Assembly: GCF_027943255.1 (NCBI RefSeq) | Contig: NC_072892.1 | Coordinates: 164,116,792-164,180,791, forward strand | DNA from: Anastrepha obliqua | Lineage: Eukaryota; Arthropoda; Insecta; Diptera; Tephritidae | Direction: 5' to 3' | Length of the DNA: 64,000 nucleotides | Shown here: piece by piece, positions 53,975 to 63,614 of the stretch | Layout: every line of letters begins with the position of its first letter | Position numbering within the stretch: position 1 is the stretch's first letter | Notes under the pieces: model-generated | What the model was told of the DNA's origin: nothing | The model's database searches: none | The model's input: only the letters and a program-made list of their open reading frames with translations | Position numbers and translations under genes: made by a program

Positions 53975-55045
53975 TGAGAATTTTCGTTTTTGGGGTTCGG
54001 TGTTTATTTGACCTTGTGGTGTCAGTTAAAGGTCAAACGTAGAAAATTCACCAGAAAAGTTTCGAACAATTGAAAATATATTTATTTATTTATTATTTAA
54101 ATTAATTACAATTAAAATTATAATTAATTAAGCACTAGCTGCCAGGGCTATCGGCTTAGAATGTATATAAATTTGAAAATATATATTATATTTGTTAGGT
54201 TGAGTTCGATTTCGTCATTCATTTGAAATTGAGGAGTCAGTTTAAGGTCAAATATAGAAAATTCATCAGAAAAGTCTAAAAAAATTGATAAGATACGTTT
54301 TTGGGGTTGGGTCCGATTTCGTTGTTCATTTGACCTTGTGGGGTCAGCTAAAGGTCAAACGTAGAAAATGCACCAGAAAAGTTTCGAAAAATTGAAAATA
54401 TATATTTTTTGGGTTGAGTTCGATTTCGTTGTTCATTTGACCTTGAGCGTCCAGTTAAAGGTCAAACATGGGAAATCCACCAGAAAAGTCTCAAATAAAT
54501 GAAAATATACGATTTTGGGGGTGAGTCCGATTTCGTTGTTCATTTTACCTTGTGGGGTCAGCTAAAGGTCAAACGTAGAAAATTCACCAGAAAAGTTTCG
54601 AAAAATTGAAAATATATATTTTTTGGGTTGAGTTCGATTTCGTTGTTCATTTGACCTTGAGCGGCCAGTTAAAGGTCAAACATGGAAAATCCACCAGAAA
54701 AGTCTCAAATAAATGAAAATATACGATTTTGGGGGTGAGTCCGATTTCGTTGTTCATTTTACCTTGTGGGGCAGTTGAAGGTCAAAAATAGAAAATTCAC
54801 CAGAAAAGTTTCGAAAAATTGAAAAGATATATTTTTGGGGTTGAGTACAATTTCGTTGTTTATTTTACCTTGAGGGGTCACTTCAAGGTCAAACATAGAC
54901 AATCCACCAGAAAAGTTTCAAGTAAATGAAAACATATGTTCTTGGGTGAGCTCGATTTCCTTGTTAATTGGACCTTGAGGGGCCACTTCAAGGTCAAACA
55001 TAGACAATCCACGAGAAAGGTCAGAATATTAAATGGAAAATTTCA
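53975..55045. repeat. 107-bp tandem array, nine units
   Basis: The anchor CCAGAAAAG (or variant) occurs at 54051, 54265, 54373, 54480, 54587, 54693, 54800, 54907 and 55011, a 104-108 bp period once an insert after unit 1 is set aside. Each unit runs GTTCATTTGACCTTG, AGG.GTCAG.TAAAGGTCA, AACxTAGAAAATxCACCAG, then AAATTGAAAATATA. Units 3-4 and 5-6 match as pairs, giving a 214-bp higher-order repeat. Every unit keeps AGGTCA. No frame is open across the array. Confidence 0.95.
54066..54185. repeat. short insertion within the array, flanked by a direct repeat
   Basis: About 105 bp of AT-rich sequence separates unit 1 from unit 2. It is bordered by TTGAAAATATAT on both sides; this string is a normal part of the array unit, so it looks like a 12-bp target duplication. 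The insert contains GCACTAGCTGCCAGGGCTAT. Confidence 0.6.
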
Positions 55046-55049
55046 AAAA

Positions 55050-56375
55050 AACTATGACTACGTTTTTAGGGTTCCTGAATCCGTCATATCATATGACTTT
55101 CTTTTATGTTTTTTTTTTAGCTAAACACTGAGCCATTCATCACCTGCATTGCTAGAATGTTTTGTTACGAAAAATTGGTTTGTTATAAATCTTATTGAAG
55201 TTTTTGTATTAGTGGATGTTTGAAAAATTTATGAGACCTGCGTTAGTATTTTTTAACATATTTTAGCATGCAGAGATATTTTTTAAGGTATTTTCTGAGT
55301 GATTTAACTCACAAATAACCATGTTTCAAACTAAAATTTTTGAGTGTGAGTCTTAAAATTTTGCATATTGGAAATATAGTATTGTCACAAAGATACATAT
55401 AATAATTTATATCAAATTTTATGACGGTTGAAAGAACGCCGACTTCGTTTGGCAATCCACTTCAATGTGCATACAATATCCGGAATGTATTGACAAAATT
55501 TTTAAACATTTGTTTGAATTTATGCTTTAAGTTTAAACTCTTCTATCATTTGAGATAACTTTTGGAATAAATAAAAATAAATTTTATTTATAAAAAATCG
55601 ATTTGTTAATCTACTTTAGTTTAGTTTAGTTAGCAAGTTTTGATATTTTTTCGAATTTTTTGGTGGAAGTCATAAAATATAATGGATATAATTCCGATGG
55701 AAAAGTAGTACCGATTTGTTTTTTTTTTGTTTTTCTGTATGAAGAGTGACGCACCCTAATGCAGAGACATCTGCACTTACTCGCGCAAGTAGACGATAAA
55801 AACTGCCTGAATTGTACCTTGGCTGCATATCAAATGAAAACGCCTTAAAAAAGCGAATTGCTGATAATGCTGACGACAATAGTAATCACGCGGACGTGTG
55901 AACAGAAATTGCCATCCACATGCGGGTTTGCGTGTACACCAAAATGTTAATTTCATTTAATGAAAGTCTCATGTGTGGATGCAAATATGTATTGAATCGA
56001 TTAGGAAGGATAATGCAAAATGTATTTGTTGTGGTTGTTTGAAATTTTCCTTGGAAAACACGCGGAAAAAAATATTAATTTTATCTGTTTATTCTTGGTA
56101 ATTTTTGTTTTGTACAAAAGGCAATGCAATTATTTGGCAGGAGATGCTTTTCCCCGAGATGATGAAATTATCATAAAATGCATCATAATGTGGTGATGAG
56201 CCAATGGCTTACAAGTATATTATGGAGGCAAAAGTCTTTGGTATGGCACAAGGAGTAAGTACTGAAATTCGGAAAATTACACCGAAGTTGACAATTGCTT
56301 TTAATTGCCTTTATCGGAAATGTAGTGCTTTTTGTGCGTGATACCGCCTTGATGGGACAGTGCCCAGAATAGGTT
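55050..56375. other. no gene seen
   Basis: Very AT-rich. Short frames only. Confidence 0.55.
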
Positions 56376-56379
56376 CAGA

Positions 56380-57110
56380 AAATTCAAAATACAAGCGAAA
56401 AGTACTCCCCATCAACTGCAGAGCACTTATGCGAGCGTTTAATCCAGCTTTCGAAATACTTTTGGAACTCTATTTTCGGTATAGCCATCAGAGTTGTCTT
56501 CGACTTTTCTATTACATCCTTTCGGCTATTAAAATACTTTCCCCGTAGTGGTTTTATGACTCGATCAAACAGAAATAAGGGAGCCATATCAGGTGAATTC
56601 GATGGTTGTTGGATGGTATTCCTTTCCTTCTTGGTTAAAAATTCATGGATAATCATGGCACTGTGCGTCGGTTCGTTATCTTAGTACAAAATCCACGAGT
56701 TGTTTTCCCACAAATCCTTTCTTTTTTGGCAAATTTCTTCACGCAAACGTCTCATAACGTCCGAGTCCGTGAGCATCGCGTTCTTTTTTTACTGAAAACT
56801 ACGTGGTTTTTTCGGTCTTGGTTAATTTGGAGCTCTCCTTTGCTATCTGGAGTATGTGTTGCACCCATAAACCCACGTCTCGTCCTCAGTAATGGTGCGT
56901 TTGATGAATGCTGGATCGGATTCAGCTGAGGAAATCATGTCTTTGACGTATCAATGTGGTACCTTTTTGCATAAAACTCATGTGACAAAGTTGGCGCAAA
57001 GTTTGCAGAAAAACGGCGCAAACCTCAATACCTTTAACGAATGAATGCATAAGACTCCGTTCACTAGCTTCGCGGAGCGGAGATACCAAACTATTCTGCG
57101 GTGACAAGTC
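56380..57110 (-). mobile_element. mariner relic (SETMAR-like type)
   Basis: The minus strand reads MISSAESDPAFIKRTITEDE and TWVYG near 56930-56870 (first catalytic D), a frameshifted middle, then LVDFVL- and DNEPTHSA near 56680 (second). MIIHEFLTKKERNTIQQPSN leads to SPDMAPLFLFDRV, where the third catalytic D should be; two codons are missing and the aspartate with them. It ends IKRSHKCSAVDGEYFS near 56390. No termini were found. Confidence 0.8.
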
Positions 57111-57119
57111 GATGGGACA

Positions 57120-57535
57120 CTGAACCGAGTGGCAGATGGACGGCGAAACTTATTCCATCAATAGTAAAATGGGAGAAAATGAACATCGGTGAAGTGAATT
57201 TCTTCTTAACTCAGTTCCTCTCGGACCACTTCCGGAGATTGTAGACTGCATGGACAAGGTAAGCTACCCCAAGTGCATATCCGAGTGCCTAGCAATGACA
57301 CTGTATACACTTTTTTTAGTTGTGACAGACGGCTCGCCAAAAGCGATGCTCTGAGGAAGTAGATTGGCGACATCGCGCCGAACGTGCTTTAACGCGAGGA
57401 AAGCTGAAACGCGGAAAAGAGACACATCGAGAATGTACTACAGAAAAACAGATAGACCTCGACACAGTGCAACAAAGTGAGTCCGCACAGATAGAGACAG
57501 AAGAAGATGAGCCTATGGCAGGAAGCTACTAATAT
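57120..57535 (+). pseudogene. R1-like LINE C-terminus
   Basis: In shifting plus frames: EVNFFLTQFLSDH, then a decayed YLHR site read as LHGQGKLPQVHIRVPS, then TLFFSCDRRLAKSDALRK and IGDIAPNVL. The end is an acidic, Gln-rich tail (IETEEDEPMAGSY). This fits the C-terminal zinc-knuckle region and tail of R1-type LINEs. Confidence 0.65.
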
Positions 57536-57654
57536 GGTGAACTCACACGTGGGCGAATATAATTCGCACTTTATGGATGCCGTTCTGGGACCTCCCGACG
57601 TAATGCAGAAAGTAGTCCCGGAAGGAGTGTCTCCGTAGAAGGAAGGAGGGATTG

Positions 57655-58020
57655 TTTCAGAAACGTGGACGTTGACAACATCCGATGAAGCGACGCTTGG
57701 AGTGTTCGAGAGAAAGATTCTGCGTAAGATTTTTGGACCTTTGCTCGTTGGCAACGGCGAATATCGCAGGCGAGGAGCGATGAGCTGTATGAGCTTTACG
57801 ACGACATAGACATAGCGCAGCGAATAATGATCCGTCATGTCGTCCGACTGGATACAAACGCTCCGGCTCTGAAAGTATTCGGTACCAGCTGGTGGTAGCA
57901 GAGGAAGAAGAAGGCCTTCTCTGCGTTGGAAAGATCAGGTGGACAAGGACTAGGCTTCACTTGGTGTGTCCAACTGGCGGCGGTTAGCAAGAAAAAGAAA
58001 CGACCAGCGCGCAAATCGCG
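57655..58020 (+). pseudogene. YGxETW-type LINE C-terminal region
   Basis: SETWTLTTSDEATLGVFERK then ILRKIFGPLLVGNGEYRRR, DELYELYDDIDIAQRIMIRH and VVRLDTNAPALKVFGT, with little decay. KKKKRPARKSRKRL follows at the end. It starts abruptly after an R1-type tail, so it is 5'-truncated. Closely related to 15377-15600. Confidence 0.78.
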
Positions 58021-58129
58021 TAAGCGGTTATTGTGTCAATTAAGAATAAGAAGAAGAAGAAGAACTTATCTTTGACAACACATTCAAAAAGTTTAGATAC
58101 AGCAGATAATTTGGAAATTGGTCTGTAAT

Positions 58130-58290
58130 TTGAAAGATGTCGCGGTCGACCAAAAACATTTGTGGAAGGTCGATGCAGGGCGAACTAGCAGATGCCGACA
58201 TCACATGGGACGGTGTAAAAACCACAGCAGAGAACCGTGTGCGATGGAAAGGTCTGGTCGAGGCCCTACGCTCGCGATAGGAGTAAACAG
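58130..58290 (+). pseudogene. YGxETW-type LINE tail ('IGHTLRK' group)
   Basis: The frame GELADADITWDGVKTTAENR and VRWKGLVEALRSR is the extreme C-terminus of the group seen at 21915-22300. Only this end is left. Confidence 0.65.
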
Positions 58291-58299
58291 GGGGAAAAA

Positions 58300-59370
58300 G
58301 AGTAAGGGGAAGGAAACGAGTATAAAATACTCAACGAATATAAACGAGAACCCTACTCCACGATAAGAATCCGGCTGAGTAGTTAAATCTGATTTGGTGT
58401 ACCGTGTTTGCTTTGAAAATCAAAAAATTATCTTAACATTTCTATTTTTGGCCGACAAAATCAACATCGCAATCACGCGCTAGCCATTTTACACCTCAAA
58501 TAGGGGCGCTTTGTGATTTTTGCTGTTTCCAAAACTGTAAATACCTATGAACGGACAATATTTGCCACGATTGAGAAGCTAAAGACCGCTTCGCTGACGT
58601 ATATCGGAAGTGGTTTGAGGATTGGAAAAAGCGAGAATAAACAATCCTCCCGCTAAAGTAAGCCTCATTGTACTATATCCAGATGGAGGTTTACTTTAGG
58701 GAACCAAATATACTTTTTATTGATGAATAAAGAAACATTAACCAAGAAAAAATATCCCCTTCACCTCGTAGAAGCTTTAGTCACAAAAAGTGGCTTCAAG
58801 TATAAATTTTACCTTCGAGATTTTAAATATAAATTTTCATGGAAATATAATTTTTCCTTGTGTATTCTTAAATAATTGCGAGAATTTGCCAACGGAATAT
58901 ACTATAAACCTTCAACTTATATGCAATCGTGTTTGCCTATCGACAAACTGCCTCATTTGCGTAATTTTTTCTTTTTAGCTGGCGCATTGCTTTCATACCG
59001 CATAAATTTCTCATCAATTTATTCCTAATAGCCTTCAAGTGAAATCAAATATTTGTATTTAATATGCAGGCGCATACTCCAACACACACAAATGTATAAA
59101 CGTGCAGACTTACCTGCCTCGTTTTGCGGCGCATGCTTCTACCTGCAGGTCCTTGTAAGTATCTCAGATTTTATCTGTTTTCCCACCCGCATCTGAACTT
59201 ATGCTGTAATCACTAGCAGCTGCAGTCGGTTGACTTTCGCTATTTGCTTGCTAACTGTCTACCAGCTGTTATTAACATTCAATAACCTCATGCACAGGGG
59301 GACAATTCGTTAAAAAATATTGGAAGAAAAATTAAATAAAATAATAAAAAAAATAAAAAATTAAGTCATT
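58300..59370. other. no gene seen
   Basis: AT-rich. No domain, terminal repeat or RNA gene was recognised. Confidence 0.5.
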
Positions 59371-59373
59371 GTT

Positions 59374-59536
59374 TCGGCAGGCGATGGCGAAACTCCGAGT
59401 ATATTTCTGCCATGGGCGACCACTTTTAGAAAAAAACGTTTTCATCATTTTGGTGTTTTACCGAGATTCGAACCTACGTTCTCTCTGAGTTCCGAGTGGT
59501 AGGCACGCACCAACCCATTCGGCTACGACGACCGGA
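59374..59536 (-). repeat. tRNA-derived SINE with an inverted body segment
   Basis: From 59536 leftward the head (GGTCGTCGTAGCCGAATGGG), the B box (GGTTCGAATCT) and the start of the body are on the minus strand down to GGTCGCC at 59414. The next 41 bases (59374-59414) are the following body segment in the opposite orientation (TCGGCAGGCGATGG ... TTTCTGCCATG on the plus strand). The rest of the body is absent. Confidence 0.82.
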
Positions 59537-59689
59537 CAAAACTCCATAGTTTACTTCATTTTCTAGCTAGCATCCATCCATTCATCCAGGTAGAAATTAA
59601 TTTACTCTCTTCTCCATGGCCTTTCAGTTTGTCGCTCTCCTCTTGACGGTATGCTAGTTTTGAAGAGCCTGTTGAAGGTGAGTTTAAGG

Positions 59690-60085
59690 AAAGAGTAGTC
59701 AATTGCCTAGTTGCAACTACTCATAGTAAGAGGGACAAGAGCGTGGTCGAGCCGCCGGGTCTTTTATCATACCAGGTCTTCCCTATCCACCACTTGGAAC
59801 GCGCCCATCCATCTCTAATTAGTCTTGACATGGATCTGGAGAAACATTAATTTCCTGGGTATGATTTTCTGCTTTCTAAGGGGATTTCTGCGAATTCTTT
59901 CTCCAACCGTTCTTTTTGTCCCTTATGACACTTGGAAATAACGATTGACTTACCGATTGACATTCTCGAAATACTAACTTTTTCAGCTATTCGTAAGCCT
60001 CACTTGCACTTTTACCACACTTTTGGAATGCCATCACTGCAATGCGATTTTTCTTAGCTCCCCAATCCATTGTTATACGCGAAAT
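59690..60085 (-). pseudogene. Tc1/mariner-type transposase N-terminal relic
   Basis: The minus strand starts MDWGAKKNRIAVMAFQKCGK and, across frameshifts, gives GERIRRNPLRKQKIIPRKLM and MSRLIRD. The RIRRNP.RKQ stretch resembles the second DNA-binding subdomain of the D,D37D-like transposases. The catalytic part is absent. The family match is by pattern only. Confidence 0.5.
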
Positions 60086-60179
60086 TTGCCATGAAACTGA
60101 GTAAAATTTTTAACGGAACTTTTTTCTGCGAATTTGTTCTTGCCATATGCATTGCAAAATTTGTCACGGAATTTATGGC

Positions 60180-61470
60180 AAGACTAAATACGGGGTCCGG
60201 CACATTCCCATGGTAGCCAGTTCTACGTTACCGGAATGACTCGGGTTTTTCCCGACCAAGGGCTGCCACCCCAGTAAACTAGCCCTGTCTAGTGAACAGT
60301 TTATCACCCCACCTCTTACGTCACAGGAGCAACTTCTCGCGGCAGTCTTGCTCCAAATACTTCTCCTCAGGGCTGGTATCGAATCCAACCCTGGGCCAGA
60401 GGTATTCTATTGCTGCGTATGCCATAAACGGCTCCACTTTAGGTTAGGTGCAATAAGTGCAACGGGTGGAGCCACCTTAAGATCTGTTCAGGCCTTAAGT
60501 CAGGCAGCCGAAGCAGCCAGTTTAGCAAACGAGCGTGACCACCTACGCCAGGTCGATCCCGGGGATCCCCGCGTAAGGGATCTCAGTTTGGAGATCCGGA
60601 AACTGGTAGATCAACATAAGCGGACCAAATGGGTTGAGCATCTGAAGACACGACGAAGCACAGCGACAAGGTCGCTATCATCTTCAACGGTTGTACTTCG
60701 TCGGACCCGAAGTGCTGCTATTTTAGCCGACTTTTTGCACTGCATCCTCCGGCCGACTGAACCAAGCGTCGTGCCACCAGACGGCTGCACAAACTGACGA
60801 ACGACAGTGCGCCACTTATTTTTTCGAGGGGGCCATCAATAAAGCAAAATCATCAAAAGCTATTGACCCTGACGGACTGAACGCGCTGATGCTGAAGCAC
60901 CTGGGACAATTGGGAGTAGGATTTCTCACAAGTGTCTTCAATCTGTCCTTGGCCACTCTCATTATCCCTGACAAGTGGAAAGCAGGGAGAGTGGTCCCAC
61001 TACTCAATCCTGGGAAACCCGCCAACCAAGAGGAGTCTTATCGTCCGATAACTCTCCTTTACCCAGTAGTGAATACACTTGAAGTCCTCCTACTCTCACT
61101 CTTCACGAAACATCAGCATGGTTTCCGACGAATGCATAGCGGCACCACAGCACTCACCGTCATAAACGCCCAGATAAACCGCGGGCTTAACCAAATCCGC
61201 CCCTGTGAGAGTACTGTCCTAATAGCGTTGGATTTGAAGAAGGCTTTCGACACAGTCACCCATTCCACGCTACTAAATGGTATTTATCTGTCGACACTCC
61301 CACCAGGGATGAAGAGGTCCGCCAACGATCTGAGGAAGATCAAGCAAAGTGTTTCGCAATGTGGTGTCCTTTCACTCACTGTTCAACTTCTACATCTCGA
61401 AACTCCCCCAGCCACCAGAGTAAGTCTCCCTGGCCTCATACGCTGACGACTGCACGAGTATGGCGCCGGG
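60180..61470 (+). pseudogene. jockey-like LINE with 2A-like motif
   Basis: The 5' region (AGTTCTACGTTACCGGAA) is shared with 16812-16870. The frame LLLRAGIESNPGPEVFYCCV (60354-60413) carries a 2A-like GIESNPGP (60375-60398). It runs into a zinc-binding motif that needs one frameshift (CCVCHKRLHF, then RCNKCNGWSHLKICSGL). The endonuclease is deleted. A linker (ERDHLRQVDPGDPRVRDLSL) precedes the reverse transcriptase: KAKSSKAIDPDGLNALMLKH, SYRPITLLYPVVNTLE, HQHGFRRMHSGTTALTVINA, ALDLKKAFDTVTHSTLLN. After a frameshift come NFYISKLPQPP and SYADDCTSMAPG near 61437-61470. It ends there against an opposing LINE. Confidence 0.82.
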
Positions 61471-61474
61471 TCTT

Positions 61475-62480
61475 CCATAGCGCCATACTATTAGGTCTAA
61501 GCGCTGAAGCGGCGGCCACGTGTTTTTTTACCAGATTTAGAGCAGACAAGTTGATTAGCAACCCGAGCGCTTTATTATGGGAGGCGCCGGTTGAGCATAG
61601 AAACGCAGTTCTTTGGAATTTGGTCACAAGTTTCGCTTTACTTACCTTTTGAGTTGATGGCCACCACATAAGTATTCCATATAGTAAAATAAACGGAACT
61701 ACCAAAGTTTAAAGCCAGTGTGCGATAGGACGTGTTAATCTCCACTTAATTCCGACCGCATTTTTGCATTTGTGCAATGCAATGTTGGCCTTTGGAACCC
61801 TTTTTTCAATATTAGATTTCCACGTATGCTTCCTGTCTAATATGAGTCCAAAGTATTTTTCACAATCTCTTTCAAGGAAATCTCCACACGATTGCCAAAT
61901 CTTCAGCGTAAGCTGTAACGTGGCAACCCCATCTATTTAGGGTTACTAGCAAGGAGTTCACTGCCAAAATCTAGAAGACCCTTCCCTGAGGAGTACCTCT
62001 GTAGACGTGTCTGCTTATTATCGTGCCGCCTAATTTTGCAGTTTCCTTTCTTCTGCCAAGTATAGTCACGATCAGAGTAGCAACATTAGATTCGATTCCA
62101 AAACCCTCTAGCGCCCCCCTTTATGACGCTTGTATTTACATTGTTAAATACTCCTTTGATATCTACAACAGCTACCAAAGCAAACTTTTTTACTGCCAGT
62201 CTATTTTCCACGCAGCTAACAAGCGAGTGTAAAGCTGTTTTCTGTAGACTTGCCGTTTATGTAGGTGTATTGTGGCGGGGAGAACCTGCTGATTGGTATG
62301 ACGTCCCGTAAATACTCATCGACAATGCTTTCCAGAATTTTGAGCAGGAAAGACGTGAGACTGATAGGTCTGTAGCATTTAGAATTAGTGTGTGAGGACC
62401 TGCCTGCCTTCGGTATGACGGAGACTTTCGTCTCCCTCTAATTTAGCGGAATGTAGCCCCTATTCCAGCAACTTCTAACA
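61475..62480 (-). pseudogene. R1/LINE-B-type reverse transcriptase
   Basis: Minus strand from 62480: VSVIPKAGRSSHTNSKCYRP, ISLTSFLLKILESIVDEYLR, then (shifted) YINGKSTENSFT, ALVAVVDIKGVFNNVNTSVI, and IISRHVYRGTPQGRVL near 62000. The palm has become TAYAEDLAIVWRF (YADD to YAED) near 61900. Next come KYFGLILDRKHTWKSNIEKR, ALHKCKNAVGIKWRLTRPIA and ILLYGILMWWPSTQKV, ending near 61480. It meets the jockey-like LINE tail to tail. It has at least four stops or frameshifts. Confidence 0.8.
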
Positions 62481-62489
62481 ATGCCAGTG

Positions 62490-63610
62490 CTCCAGCCAAT
62501 TACGAATATGTCATAATTTAATTTTTAGCTAAAATATTTTGATCTGCGCCAGCGTGCCTGTCGTCTAATTGATTCACTCTGCCACCGCCTCCACTTTCTC
62601 TCTTATTTGTGCTTTTAATGTCACCTTATGGCTTTTGCGAATCACTGCCCTTCGCGTGTACAATCACTTTGTTCGATTTGTTGCATGCCACTTACCTATT
62701 ACATTTTGCTTACCGTACCTACGAGGCAATTGTATTTGTTTACATTTCCATTTCCAATCGCAATTGCAGGTTTACTTGCGTTTTGCGTCTTGCTGTATTG
62801 CTGCCAACCTAATTGTTGTTGGTAAATTTGTTTTAGCATTTTTGCCTTTATCATTGTTCTGCACTGTTTCACTTTAATTTTATCAACATTGTTTGCGCTC
62901 CCGCATCCTTCGTCCTTCATTCTGTGCATTCGGCGCAAAATTGTTATCAGTTCATTGCTGCGAGTCCTACTGCAGACACTGATTTCTTACCGATTTTTAT
63001 ACCCATCGCTCGATACAAATACACATTTAATTGCTGCTGGTAGGAGTCTAACGCGAATTGAAAATTTCCAAAATGTAAGTACAAATTTACTTCAAGATAC
63101 TGAAATCTAATGAATGGAATCGAAGCATCAACACTGGTTTGAAATTTGTAAGGGTTATTTACCATATATTGGTGGCACAAAATTAATCACTCTATCGGAA
63201 GATTTATAATTTTTGCAAATAACGTCGTCCGACACTTCTGAGCTAGACAGTTGCAGTATGCAAACATACAAGCAATGGAGAGTATCAAGATCAAGATAAA
63301 GATTTCTACCACTCAAAATTTTGTGAAAAAGTTATTTAAAAAGAAAATTAGATGATTATCGTGAAAGTGCTTTTACAAGGCGAAGCATATTTTTTACATT
63401 TTGCTGAAACTGATGATGACATTAAAATCGTGAGCAAATACATTTTCACTATTAACTTGGAAGTTAAAGCCGGCTAAGATTGGGTCTTCGAAAAAAAGTT
63501 AAAACCAAGCATCAAAAACCTCATTAGTTTGGTTCTCTGATGTAGTTTTAATAATTTTTATGCATACCTTTGGATATATATGTAGTTTCCCGTGGTTCCC
63601 AGGAGAGCCA
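62490..63610. other. no gene seen
   Basis: AT-rich with several overlapping frames at 62569-62938 on both strands, none with a domain. Confidence 0.5.
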
Positions 63611-63614
63611 GAAA

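Noticed and set aside
53975..55045. The regular repeat as a CRISPR array
   Set aside because: The whole 107-bp unit repeats with no unique spacers, and the host is a eukaryote.
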